64,000 bases of DNA, taken from the NCBI GenBank assembly GCA_965208385.1, contig CBDBOO010000009.1, forward strand, positions 62,001 through 126,000, in the 5' to 3' direction. The position numbers and the translations under genes are program-made. Position 1 is the first letter of the stretch. Each line of letters opens with the position of its first letter. Below the pieces are notes generated by a model that worked only from the letters and a program-made list of their open reading frames with translations, was not told where the DNA came from and did not search any database. Of the stretch, positions 17,601 to 25,912 are shown one piece after another. Source of the DNA: Endozoicomonas sp965208385. Its GTDB lineage: Bacteria; Pseudomonadota; Gammaproteobacteria; Pseudomonadales; Endozoicomonadaceae.

Positions 17601-20600
17601 CCTGGTGAATAGTGCTCCAGCGGTGGTTTGGCCAGCTTTACCCGAAGACTATCTGGTTCAAACACTGGTCAGTCCGTTTCTTGCCGAAAGAATCCAGCCA
17701 TCTGAAAGTAAAGCAGTAATAGACACCTTTATATTACTCTGGCGTTATTATAAAAACCTTGCACCCCATCATGACTTTTCACCCAGGGATGTTCAGGACA
17801 TACTGAGTCGGCTGTCACATATACTCTCCCCAAACAGTAGTGCTAAAGACACAAAAAAAGCACTCTGGCAGGCTTTCGATCACAGCCTTTCAGGCCGATT
17901 ACCTCCGTCGATAAGAAGCCAGCTGGATCAGTATAAAATCTGGTTTGAGCACACTCATTCAGAGTGCGAACAGATTCCAGAGTTTGAGCCGGAATTTGAA
18001 CGTTTTTATTCATCTCTAACTCAAAATGAACAGATCAAGTCCATTGATGAGCGCTATGCCTTTACAAGCTGGAGTAAAGCCATAGCAGCCATTATTTGGC
18101 GAGACCTGACTTGTGATCAGGCTGATAAACCCGACTCTCTTTATACAGGACGACAGGCGACGATACTTGAAGGCCCTGCGGGATGTGGCAAGGATGAACT
18201 TCTGAATCGGGTAGTCACCCATTGGTGCAAGAATCACCCGGGTGCTGCAACGCCTATCAGAGTCAGCGCCCGAATGAGTAACTGGGAAGAACTTCGTGAT
18301 CAGATCAAAAGAGCTCAACAAAATGGTCAAATCCTGATCGTATCAGAACTCAATCTAATACCCAGCGAATACCTTGAAGGCGAGCTGAATGACATTCTTG
18401 CCTTGAGCGCCTCTCGGGGATTTCATCTAATCGCTACTGTAAATCCAACTGGGTATGGTGACCGTAAGGCTTTTTCAACAGCATTAGCGAGCAGGGTTAA
18501 TGTTTGCCGTCTGGCCGATCATTCCGGAAAACAGTTACAAAGTCTGGGACAACAGCAATGGCCTGGAGGTCAGTCATCTACCCTCAAGCTGGTATCCTGG
18601 CATTGCAACCTGCACAAACAACTCAGAGATCAAAAAAAATTCCCTCAACCAAGTACTGCGGAACTCGTCAGCCTTTTAAGCGACTGTCGGATGAACAACC
18701 TGTTTTCCGAAGGGGCCGAAGAACTCTTTAACCAATATTATCATTTCTATCTCAATGAACTCGGCTTAGCCAGTGGACAGGATATAAAGTGTGAATCTTC
18801 TGTTAAAGCTGACAGCGCTAAAAAGCAAATACCTGCATTGCTTATGCGCTTATATAAACGGGCTTCGTGGCTCAAGCCATTGTACATAACCCTGGCATCC
18901 ACTAATGGCTATGATGCCAGAAGCCATCGAATCACCCTTGACTCTCACCTTTCAGCCACAAAAATGGAACAGGAAGCTTGTCGTCTGATCAGTATCCAGG
19001 AGTGGACGTCCAGGGGCATGCCGTCAGATTCCCCCGACCGAAACGACCGACTGGCGAATGGCGTGTTTAAACTCTGGCAACAACAACATGCTTTAGCCCT
19101 TTTTCCAGAACTAGAGCAAGAGAATCTGGAAGAAATGTTCCCTCTCACCAAAGAGGAAAAGCTGACAATAAAATTACCAGACAACGCTTTCTGGATAAAA
19201 TTGGTTGAACAAATAATCCATAAAGAGGGTTCTTCCCCCTCTCCAATATTGCTCAGCAACATGCGTTCTCTACTTTGGCAGAAGTTTCAGACTGAAGCTG
19301 AAGCAGAAGCAGAAGCAGAAGCAGAAGCAGAAGCAGAAGCAGAAGCAGAATCTAAAGCTAAAGAGAGGGCTGAACAGCAACCAGAAGCTCCCCGCCCTCC
19401 TGAAAAGAAAGCGGAAATGTTACACAGCGATTTAACGGCACCACATCAATATAAAATTACTCATGTATTTAGAGACACCGCTTTTAACCGCCAGAGAATG
19501 TATGTTGGGTACTTAACTCATAATGAGTCAGGCGACCTAAATTGTGAATATAACGACTATGGAAAACTCGGACTGGAAGTATTTCAGCCAGTGAAAATGG
19601 TTGAGCCTTACGAAAAAAGGGCGGATCAGCAAGTGGGGAGTTGCTATAAACGATTACAGAGTGGTGTCTGGCAACCACTAACCGGTTTATCAGCTCATGA
19701 TCGCCTGGTTTGTCTGGTAACAGAGCCTGATTTTCCTCTTTCTGTTGTACGCGATCGCAGAACAGGTGTATACATGATCTGCCCTCTAGCCCCGGGCTTT
19801 AATGAAAAGGTCAGCTTGAAATATGTTATTGAGCCGGAGAAAAGATCTTCAGCAGCACCCTCTCAAGCTTCACTTCCTGACCTTCCACCAATAAAACCGT
19901 ATGAGCAGTTAGAAGAAATTATCTCAACGCTCAGGGCACTTCCCGATCACAAAAGCCGTATTCGCTGGCTAACCGACTATTGCAGTCAGTTTAAAGTCCC
20001 CAGAGATCTTTCAGCACCTTCAAGCAAAGAAAGACTTCAGGAATCCTGCCTTTCAAAACTAGGAGCCTGTGAGCAACGCAGTTGGGTATTTGATTATTTA
20101 GCCAGAGCATGTGGTATTCCATCAAGACTGGCCATGAGTGACTGCCATAGATGGTGTGAATACTCGCTTGATGGTGGCTCTCATTGGCAAAGTGTAGATC
20201 TTGGCGGCTCCAGTGACAGCCGCACAACCATTAACTGGGAAGCTCAACCAGAACCAGATGTGAGAGATAAAGACATTACACACCTGCTGGGAAGAGTCTA
20301 TGACGCCTCTCATAATCAAGCCCCTCCCGTCACTGCTGCAGAACTCATAAAAATGCTAGACAGTTGTGAGCCCGGAGATCGGGAGTTTCATGAAAAATCC
20401 TACTCCATTGGATTAAGCCTACTGCTACCAAAATTAATATCCCGGGAAGGGCCGATCACACCTGAATATGTCAAAAAGCTTCTATCGGAATGCCACCGTT
20501 TAAAGGAAATTGATGAAGACTGGTTCGTGAGCTTTCTCAACGACACTTACCAGGAGACCCACGAAGGAACAATACCCGAGGGCATTTTTCTTGAACTGAG

Positions 20601-21594
20601 TCGCTTCATTCTGTTTGAAAAAGAGTGGGTAAGCTCTGGTATAGTACCTGATGCTATTCACACATTAGCGGCTGCAGAAAGTGCTACCATCAATGAAAAA
20701 GTTTTGGATACTGAATACTACCGCAACCTGACACACCCTCTTCAGCGTGGAGTGGATGTCTATCTCTGTGATGATTTTCTAAGGTATGATGACGAAAGCC
20801 CTCCCTTCCTAGTAACAGCCCATTATACCAGAAACTGCTTTTCCCAAAGACTGAGAAAAAACATTGGGGGAGAACAGCCAGACAGGGAATACACCAAAAC
20901 ACCCAGGGGCACACCCGATATTGGCCGATTGACCCGGGGACAGGCTGCCTTTTCAAAATCGGGTCAAAAAATCAAACTCAAACAAGCCATCATCGTGGTT
21001 CCAGGCATGAAAGTGAAACTGGAACAGTGCCTGATGCCCTTGCTGAAAGATAAACTGAAGCACTTCTTGCTAAACCACCAAAAGGTCAAGGTGGACGAAA
21101 AGTATCAGTTAAGCTTTTTACGAAGCTGTGAAGGGTATCTGTATGAGCAATTCTCTCAATATCTCTATCGCGAACTGAAGGGTGACAGTGGAAATATACT
21201 GTTCCTGTATCCTATTGGGCAGGAACAAGACGATCCCGTCGTCACTGTTGTGTACGACGATTCATCTGATACAGAAGAGTTTGAGTCGGATACCGACAGC
21301 AGTATTGACAGAAACCCAAACCATCTACCAGAAAACTATCCGATAAAACCGGGTTGGATCAAACCTGAGAACATTAATGAATTTTTAATATTATTGGACG
21401 GGGCTCAATATACCCAGTGGCGGGACTTTTCTCATCACCTTCTGGATTTACCGCAAATAGAAAAAGCTTTTTCCTCTGATCGCACTTACTTAATGACAGA
21501 AAATGAATGTGAGAAGATTCTGAATCAATGGATAAGTCATTTAGATGTACAGAAATGGTTTCACTCGATGCTGCAGTTTTTAGTTGTTGACTGA
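14617..21594 (+). CDS. giant AAA+ / AAA+ / transglutaminase-like protein
   Basis: The 2325-residue product starts after a weak GGCAGAG ribosome-binding site. Residues 1-55 are Ser/Pro-rich and disordered, with no signal peptide. A dynein/midasin/MoxR-like AAA+ module has Walker A 'GDTGTGKS' (~864-871), Walker B 'LVIDEAN' (~938) and sensor-like 'LTGNRD' (~985). A second module has 'GPAGCGKD' (~1186), a degenerate Walker B 'LIVSELN' and 'ATVNPTGYGDR', so it may bind but not hydrolyse ATP. A nine-unit Glu-Ala repeat (from ~1560) is a flexible linker. A transglutaminase/peptidase core follows: Cys1818 in 'GACEQRSW', His1844 in 'DCHRWCEY', Asp1861 in 'SVDLGG'. The C-terminal ~450 residues are unrecognised. 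The last nine residues come from IS4 DNA. An ATP-driven remodeller or host-directed enzyme is inferred, not proven. Confidence 0.88.
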   Translation: MDSSRPGSDSAISLTHAGPPSPDIKVTGDHESVKSREKDSSSPSPPPSPALPTRKITQQAASPKHIAHQSYYIESPEELSALLQHTGKNAGSEYLAYISHPRDLENEDLLQRTVIDPATGQIIHPSGRLVSDEPIILVVDYRTMSAGAAAEFNGIYDKTGMLGEHKLGKNLKVISLVSRGMFSGEPGQTNSPSQDFTRRIRLSSIKSFEVSPTATDEVSTLGNLQKRTVDFTGVSDWRNALLGAPDLDGNRKIIFRHGPLHQLGSVREVILKNPPVDDPAFDLRLSELQRTRRLEINGVTLEIPEDLIFRKEASTPGEITELKAALDWQPEDRPVNAALINLQNIQQLLENKALDETGQPADVQPLAEMLKNKSGLRVTSPLSRQQWLHLLQCLVNLKPAKPINIWVDCPQEQPLEFQSDAGNPEPNLISTESISVIKIRDPDIDPAFLGKKPDDLTIDITAGMDIYDLTASVSMISRQKSQFSITDSDFIKALGEGKTVFLRGLEHNPVLCRQIETLLESPPSLTLFGRRFNFPKASIHLIVSTDSRMDSHGLWSGLISEAREEEYESLLKSYCEKNQFNIEPENLLNLRAIMQAMTRLPDSRNYPSPAPILTPTLLKRIYIQAQSEAMMDSNTADIQSHHWQKAIQSVLLKAYRNAPQTHAWLKVVTRLNFPDQRLDNALWVDKTALDELSRSFSDLNQQVVRQNFWLFANTLGPGWFAHETISESTEYSERLLNMLHGLLANFAPCQATVDVAPISIPAIRHKRIEKRIREAAIAHGGQAQGCLKDLPVLAARISDILGQAPDQKKQTEAEDFLNQWFGSHTPAVVSAIVTNKPDWQTWYARRLNRLKERIKNNPVIFLQGDTGTGKSFAAETAANALGSAVFRMTCAPNAHMSNLFGQQVLSTTDQDEYSQHVPGIIEQWAQCRPSDDDYVTLVIDEANLMEPGSLDIFAGLDRSPPTISCNGNTIRVTTKHRVILTGNRDSEPGRNRHRFLVNSAPAVVWPALPEDYLVQTLVSPFLAERIQPSESKAVIDTFILLWRYYKNLAPHHDFSPRDVQDILSRLSHILSPNSSAKDTKKALWQAFDHSLSGRLPPSIRSQLDQYKIWFEHTHSECEQIPEFEPEFERFYSSLTQNEQIKSIDERYAFTSWSKAIAAIIWRDLTCDQADKPDSLYTGRQATILEGPAGCGKDELLNRVVTHWCKNHPGAATPIRVSARMSNWEELRDQIKRAQQNGQILIVSELNLIPSEYLEGELNDILALSASRGFHLIATVNPTGYGDRKAFSTALASRVNVCRLADHSGKQLQSLGQQQWPGGQSSTLKLVSWHCNLHKQLRDQKKFPQPSTAELVSLLSDCRMNNLFSEGAEELFNQYYHFYLNELGLASGQDIKCESSVKADSAKKQIPALLMRLYKRASWLKPLYITLASTNGYDARSHRITLDSHLSATKMEQEACRLISIQEWTSRGMPSDSPDRNDRLANGVFKLWQQQHALALFPELEQENLEEMFPLTKEEKLTIKLPDNAFWIKLVEQIIHKEGSSPSPILLSNMRSLLWQKFQTEAEAEAEAEAEAEAEAEAESKAKERAEQQPEAPRPPEKKAEMLHSDLTAPHQYKITHVFRDTAFNRQRMYVGYLTHNESGDLNCEYNDYGKLGLEVFQPVKMVEPYEKRADQQVGSCYKRLQSGVWQPLTGLSAHDRLVCLVTEPDFPLSVVRDRRTGVYMICPLAPGFNEKVSLKYVIEPEKRSSAAPSQASLPDLPPIKPYEQLEEIISTLRALPDHKSRIRWLTDYCSQFKVPRDLSAPSSKERLQESCLSKLGACEQRSWVFDYLARACGIPSRLAMSDCHRWCEYSLDGGSHWQSVDLGGSSDSRTTINWEAQPEPDVRDKDITHLLGRVYDASHNQAPPVTAAELIKMLDSCEPGDREFHEKSYSIGLSLLLPKLISREGPITPEYVKKLLSECHRLKEIDEDWFVSFLNDTYQETHEGTIPEGIFLELSRFILFEKEWVSSGIVPDAIHTLAAAESATINEKVLDTEYYRNLTHPLQRGVDVYLCDDFLRYDDESPPFLVTAHYTRNCFSQRLRKNIGGEQPDREYTKTPRGTPDIGRLTRGQAAFSKSGQKIKLKQAIIVVPGMKVKLEQCLMPLLKDKLKHFLLNHQKVKVDEKYQLSFLRSCEGYLYEQFSQYLYRELKGDSGNILFLYPIGQEQDDPVVTVVYDDSSDTEEFESDTDSSIDRNPNHLPENYPIKPGWIKPENINEFLILLDGAQYTQWRDFSHHLLDLPQIEKAFSSDRTYLMTENECEKILNQWISHLDVQKWFHSMLQFLVVD
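19294..19350 (+). repeat. hexanucleotide repeat encoding (Glu-Ala)n
   Basis: One GAAGCT unit is followed by eight GAAGCA units and a final GAA. The repeat lies inside the giant AAA+ gene. Six-base steps keep the frame, so slippage would change linker length by two residues at a time without inactivating the gene. Confidence 0.95.
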
Positions 21595-23181
21595 TACACT
21601 TCTGCTCACGCAGCTTTCTGAGCGTGATACTTCAACGAAGCAGTGGGTTCCTGTTTGCCCAGATCGCGACCAGCCATATGCTTACTGGATTCCCTTGTTG
21701 GCAACACATCGTCCAAGGCTTTCGTTAAGGATTTCAACGCAGCCTCAGGGTCATCTGATGCGACCACTTCTTTGACCGTATCAACCAATGCTTCAGCTTT
21801 GAGGCGTTCGATCAGGCAACCTGCGGGCAACCCGGGTTGTTTGTTTTTGAGTCGGGCTGATTGCTCTGGATGCAGTAACAACAAATGATCGCACAGCAGG
21901 CTCAGGATCAAGCCACGCTCAGACCCTTCTTTGCCTTGCTGTTTGCTCAGTCGGTTCCAGCCGCCATACGCTTTCCAGTCCTGAATAAAAACCTCGACCA
22001 ACCACCTCAGCGAATACAGCCTGGCTATATCAGCGTGGTGCCATGACATATCAGAAGCGACCAGATAACGGTACTCTTCTTCATCTTCATACTTCAGAGC
22101 AACAACGAAACGACGCTTGTTGTGTGCCTTGATGTAGAGGCGAGCTGCGAGCATGGTCACCCGCTTTTCTTTTCCTCCACGAATAATTAACTGCGTTTCA
22201 ACGCCTTTTTGTCGTGCAAAATAATCCCTGAGGGTGGCTTCTGAATTTCTGCTGGCCACTTTCTGATTGGAGCGCAATTGGCTAACGACTTGCGCCTGAC
22301 CTGTTACGGCTGTCGCTTCATCCATGAATTTTCCTGTACCGTAGAGCGCATCAGCCAGAACACCTTTAATCACTACTTCAGGAAAATGGTCAACGAATTC
22401 CCGGATCATCTGTAATGCCAGCGCTTGAAGCGTTGGAAAGCGGTTGTGGTCGGGTTCTGGACGTTTAGGTCTCAGTTTCTTTGCAACACCCTCTTTCTTG
22501 AGGTCTTTGTCGTGTTTTCGCCAAGCGGACAGCTGTGGATCGGGAACGTAAAACCGGAAACCTACAGGAAAGGTGGCAATGTCCGAGACCAAGACCATAA
22601 AGATCAGCTCCTGACCATTGATATAGCCACCTGTCGGTTTATCTCTGATTTTATGAGTGCCTTCGATCCGGGTCGTTCTTTTTGATCGTTGTTTGGCTGA
22701 ATCATCAATCGTCAGAGTCCCTTCAGCAATACCATAATGAGACAGAATATTGCGAACACTGGCCTGCAGCATACGATGCCATGCAATCTTTGCTGAATAG
22801 AAAATCCAGCATAGCCGGGTCGACTTGAACTTCCCAAGACTCCTTCGCTCAAAGGCCGCCCAGTTGAGTGTTTCAGTGACAACAATCCCCATAATTAGAG
22901 CGGTCAGGACTGTTTTTTGGATCGTTGTGAGTTGAGCAGAAGGCGTAATGCTTTTCAGTGAATCGCTCAAAGAATCCAGAAATACAGTAACAACAGAAAG
23001 AGGACGAATTAGCACTAGCGACACTTGACGGTTATAAAATGGGAATGCAATCTTACCCTGTCAGCCTGCTGTTGTGTCGTTGATCGTATCTCGCTGGGCT
23101 TGATGCAGGAGGCGCAGCAGTAGTCTGGTTTCGATATTCACATCAGAATATCCTGTCAAACGCTAAAAACTGCAGCATCGA
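21565..23181 (-). mobile_element. IS4 family element (type B), copy 1, with 7-bp target duplication
   Basis: Perfect inverted ends TCGATGCTGCAGTTTTTAG (21565) and its complement (ending 23181) bound a 1617-bp element. The flanks are GTTTCAC at 21558-21564 and 23182-23188, an exact direct repeat. The left end lies inside the final codons of the giant AAA+ gene. Two related copies occur at 37334 and 49198. Confidence 0.93.
21606..23024 (-). CDS. IS4 family transposase (type B), copy 1
   Basis: The 472-residue product carries the first catalytic Asp region 'GTLTIDDSAKQRSKRTTR', a second in 'KGVLADALYGTGKFMDE', and an exact IS4 Y-x2-R-x3-E-x6-K signature in 'YSLRWLVEVFIQDWK'. It is full length and uninterrupted, so this copy could be active. 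It differs at many residues from copies 2 and 3, which are nearly identical to each other, so it represents an older or separately acquired lineage. Confidence 0.92.
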   Translation of the reverse strand: MSLVLIRPLSVVTVFLDSLSDSLKSITPSAQLTTIQKTVLTALIMGIVVTETLNWAAFERRSLGKFKSTRLCWIFYSAKIAWHRMLQASVRNILSHYGIAEGTLTIDDSAKQRSKRTTRIEGTHKIRDKPTGGYINGQELIFMVLVSDIATFPVGFRFYVPDPQLSAWRKHDKDLKKEGVAKKLRPKRPEPDHNRFPTLQALALQMIREFVDHFPEVVIKGVLADALYGTGKFMDEATAVTGQAQVVSQLRSNQKVASRNSEATLRDYFARQKGVETQLIIRGGKEKRVTMLAARLYIKAHNKRRFVVALKYEDEEEYRYLVASDMSWHHADIARLYSLRWLVEVFIQDWKAYGGWNRLSKQQGKEGSERGLILSLLCDHLLLLHPEQSARLKNKQPGLPAGCLIERLKAEALVDTVKEVVASDDPEAALKSLTKALDDVLPTRESSKHMAGRDLGKQEPTASLKYHAQKAA

Positions 23182-23549
23182 GTTTCACAACCTACTGGAG
23201 ATTCGCCGCCTCATAAAACGATCATAAGTATCTGAAAAGCCACTATAGCAAGGCGATAGCTCGATAGTTCAGTGGGTTGGAACTTTCTAATATTATCTCT
23301 ATTCGATCTTCTTGGTCTGGGACTAAGTAGGTAAACAATTGCTTTTACATTTTTTTGGTGGTGTTTTTCATCGGTTTTTTGTCAGATTTCATTCACAAAA
23401 AGACTTTATTCAATACCCCCAGAGAACAACAATATTGTGTCAGCACTTCCCCAAAGATTAATTCTGAACAGAATTCGCAAGGCTTTCAGAGTATCTGCTA
23501 TTTTTAACTCTCGTGAAGTCATTCGTATTAACAACTCAGTCAGACCACA
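23182..23549. other. displaced 3' end of the giant gene, then non-coding
   Basis: Directly after the IS4 target duplication, 23189-23227 reads in the giant gene's frame as 'NLLEIRRLIKRS' followed by TAA, its probable original C-terminus. Beyond that, to the ISNCY-like remnant, I see no gene. The stretch 23261-23300 can form an imperfect hairpin but lacks a clear T-run. Confidence 0.65.
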
Positions 23550-23896
23550 ATGCCTGCTTCCCAAAAGAAAGCCCTTGCCGATGACCTGATTCAGGTCGTC
23601 TCTGACCAAGCGGCTAAAATACCTGACCCTCGTCCTAATCAGATCGACGACAAAATCCCACTGCATGATGCCGTTATGTCTGCTCTGGCCATGTTTCATC
23701 TGAAGTTCTCGTCCCTACTCCAGTTTGATGAAGACAGGCGCGAACCAGAAATCGAATACAACCTAAACACCCTATACAGGGTGGGAAAAGTGCCCAGTGA
23801 CACTCATATTCGCTGCATGCTGGACCCAGTGCCCACTCGAGAAGTGTCTCGGCTGTTTACCGCCTTATTCCATTTTGTTCAGCGCAGTGCCCCCTG
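23550..23896 (+). pseudogene. ISNCY-like transposase, N-terminal remnant
   Basis: The frame from Met 23550 encodes 'IPLHDAVMSALAMFHLKFSS' and 'YNLNTLYRVGKVPSDTHIRC', an N-terminal region seen in large DDE transposases of unclassified families. After about 117 residues it runs into the IS3 terminus and continues only as nonsense. Its C-terminal partner is at 28297-28938, on the far side of the IS3. A middle portion carrying part of the catalytic core seems to be missing, so the IS3 insertion was accompanied by, or followed, a deletion. Confidence 0.65.
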
Positions 23897-23962
23897 TGTC
23901 AGCATAGTTGTCGCCTCTTCTGAATTTTCAAACTTAAACAGGGGGCGGTCAGTGAGTAATCA

Positions 23963-24367
23963 ATGTCCCGCTATTCAGAAGAGTTCAAAGAGTCCATCAT
24001 TCAGAAGATGATGCCACCCAATAACGTGCCGGTTTCTCAATTGGTACGTGATACTGGTATCTCGGATGTGACTCTGTACACTTGGCGAAAGAAAGCAGTT
24101 TCTAAAGGAGTGCCTGTGCCAGGCGACGGAAAGAATCCAGATCAGTGGACACCTGAAAACAAATTTGCCGTGATCATTGAAACGGCGGCGTTGAATAAAG
24201 CGGAAATAGCTGAATATTGTCGTAAGAAAGGCTTGTTTTCTGAACAAATCCAGCAATGGAAAGGCGCCTTTATTAACAGTGCTTCTTCCCAGCCTGACAG
24301 CCAGCTAAAGCAGCGCAAAACATTGTCTAACGAGCAGAAAAAAGACAAGCAAATTATCAAAAAATTA
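23963..24367 (+). pseudogene. IS3 family OrfA, split by ISL3
   Basis: From Met 23963 the product 'MSRYSEEFKESIIQKMMPP' is a Tnp_1-type helix-turn-helix protein with 'QLVRDTGISDVTLYTWRKKA'. After 135 codons the ISL3 interrupts it at 'KK-L'. Beyond the ISL3 the frame resumes at 25706 as 'ERELNRKDKALAETAALLVL' and stops at 25810. The two halves join perfectly when one target duplication is removed. In IS3 elements OrfA binds the ends and OrfAB is made by frameshifting. Confidence 0.85.
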
Positions 24368-25697
24368 GGCTCTTCCCTAATTTTAGTGGGTGATTTAATC
24401 TATATTGAACACTTCAAGGCAAGGATGCCGACATGCGCGATAAAGAACTCTACTCTAAAATACTTGGCGTTGAAACTCCGTGGCATGTCGCTCACGTGGA
24501 ACTCTCCATTACTGAAGGAAAAGTCGAAATCTTTCTCGAACATGATGGCAAAAAGCCTTCTAAATGCAGTGTTTGTGATAAACCCTCTCCGGGTTACGAT
24601 CGACGTCAGAAGAAGTGGCGGCATCTGGATACCTGCCAGTTTCAAACCATCCTTATTGCTGATGTTCCGCGTACACAATGTTCCGATCACGGTGTAAAAA
24701 CAATACAGGTTCCATGGGCTGAACCGAACTCTGGTTTTACGGCCTTGTTTGAAGCACTTGTTATTGACTGGCTGAAAGAGGCAACAACCAGTGCAGTTGC
24801 CCAACAAATGAAGCTTAGCTGGAATGCCATCGACGGTATCCAACAGCGTGCAGTAGCGAGAGGTCTGGCACGCAGAGTACACGACAATCCCAAACGGTTA
24901 GCCGTTGACGAAACCTCATTCCAGAAGAGGCGTGAGTACGTCACTGTGGTTACAGATCATGAAAAAGGCATTGTTTTACATTTGGCCGACAACCATAAAG
25001 CTGACAGCTTCAATGAGTACTTTGAGACCCTGACGCCAGACCAGAAAGCCGGTATTGAATGCGTTACCATGGATATGTGGAAGCCCTTTATCAAGGCAGT
25101 CACATTGCATGTGCCAGAAGCCAGGGAGCGAATAGCATTTGACAAGTTCCATGTTGCCCAGTACTTAGGCAATGCGGTCAATAAAGTTCGCATAGAAGAG
25201 CATAAAGCGCTTATGTCTACAGGGTCAGACTTACTCAAAGGTACCCGGTTTGACTGGCTAACAAATCCTGAAAATATGAGCGATGAAAAGTGGGAAGCGT
25301 TCGAGCCGTTGCGTGATTCAAAGCTGAAAACAGCACGAGCCTGGGCCATCAAAGAGATGGCGATGACACTGTGGAATTACACATCACGAGCTTGGGCTAT
25401 CAAGGCATGGAAACGGTGGCTGAGCTGGGCACTGAGGTGTCGGCTTGAACCTGTTCGTAAAGTGGCCAAGATGATCAAAGAACACCTGTGGGGAATTATT
25501 AACGCAATAGTTCTGAAAGCCGACAATGGCCGTGCAGAAGGCATGAATGGAAAGATACAGCGACTCAAGGGTCGAGCCTACGGCTACAGAAACAGAGAAA
25601 GGTTCAAAACTGCAATTTACTTTCATTGTGGTGGCCTTGATCTTTATCCAAGAGGGGTGAATCGCTGAAATTTACCCACACAATCTGAGGTAGAGCC
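24368..25697 (+). mobile_element. ISL3 family element (type 2), copy 1, 8-bp target duplication
   Basis: The ends are GGCTCTTCCCTAATTTTAGT (24368) and, reversed from 25697, GGCTCTACCTCAGATTGTGT. The flanks AAAAATTA at 24360-24367 and 25698-25705 are exact direct repeats. The element is 1330 bp. Further copies are at 30472-33705 (interrupted), 35858-36774 (part) and 52015-53344. Confidence 0.95.
24433..25668 (+). CDS. ISL3 family transposase (type 2), copy 1
   Basis: The 411-residue product has the zinc-finger start 'PSKCSVCDKPSPGYDRRQKK', 'RTQCSDHGVKTIQVPWAEP', a helix-turn-helix, and the catalytic core with Asp in 'RLAVDETSFQKRREYVTV', Asp in 'CVTMDMWKPFIKA' and Glu in 'GRAEGMNGKIQRLKGRAYG'. 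It is complete and uninterrupted, so it is a possible source of activity for the damaged copies. It sits inside the IS3 OrfA gene, in the same orientation. Confidence 0.93.
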   Translation: MRDKELYSKILGVETPWHVAHVELSITEGKVEIFLEHDGKKPSKCSVCDKPSPGYDRRQKKWRHLDTCQFQTILIADVPRTQCSDHGVKTIQVPWAEPNSGFTALFEALVIDWLKEATTSAVAQQMKLSWNAIDGIQQRAVARGLARRVHDNPKRLAVDETSFQKRREYVTVVTDHEKGIVLHLADNHKADSFNEYFETLTPDQKAGIECVTMDMWKPFIKAVTLHVPEARERIAFDKFHVAQYLGNAVNKVRIEEHKALMSTGSDLLKGTRFDWLTNPENMSDEKWEAFEPLRDSKLKTARAWAIKEMAMTLWNYTSRAWAIKAWKRWLSWALRCRLEPVRKVAKMIKEHLWGIINAIVLKADNGRAEGMNGKIQRLKGRAYGYRNRERFKTAIYFHCGGLDLYPRGVNR

Positions 25698-25912
25698 AAA
25701 AATTAGAGCGTGAACTGAATCGCAAGGACAAAGCGTTAGCAGAAACTGCCGCCTTGCTGGTACTCGCAAAAAAGGCCCGAGAGATCTGGGGGGCGCCAGA
25801 GGACGATTAGTCTCTCTCCCGGATCGACAAAACGCTGTCAGCCTGATTAAACAGGCCACTAAAGACGGAGCTCGCCAGTCAAAAGCCTGAGAGACTCTTG
25901 ATCTGTCAGAAA

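Noticed and set aside
25888..25890. TGA in IS3 orfB as a selenocysteine codon
   Set aside because: No selenocysteine insertion hairpin was seen, the gene is split anyway, and a nonsense mutation is simpler.
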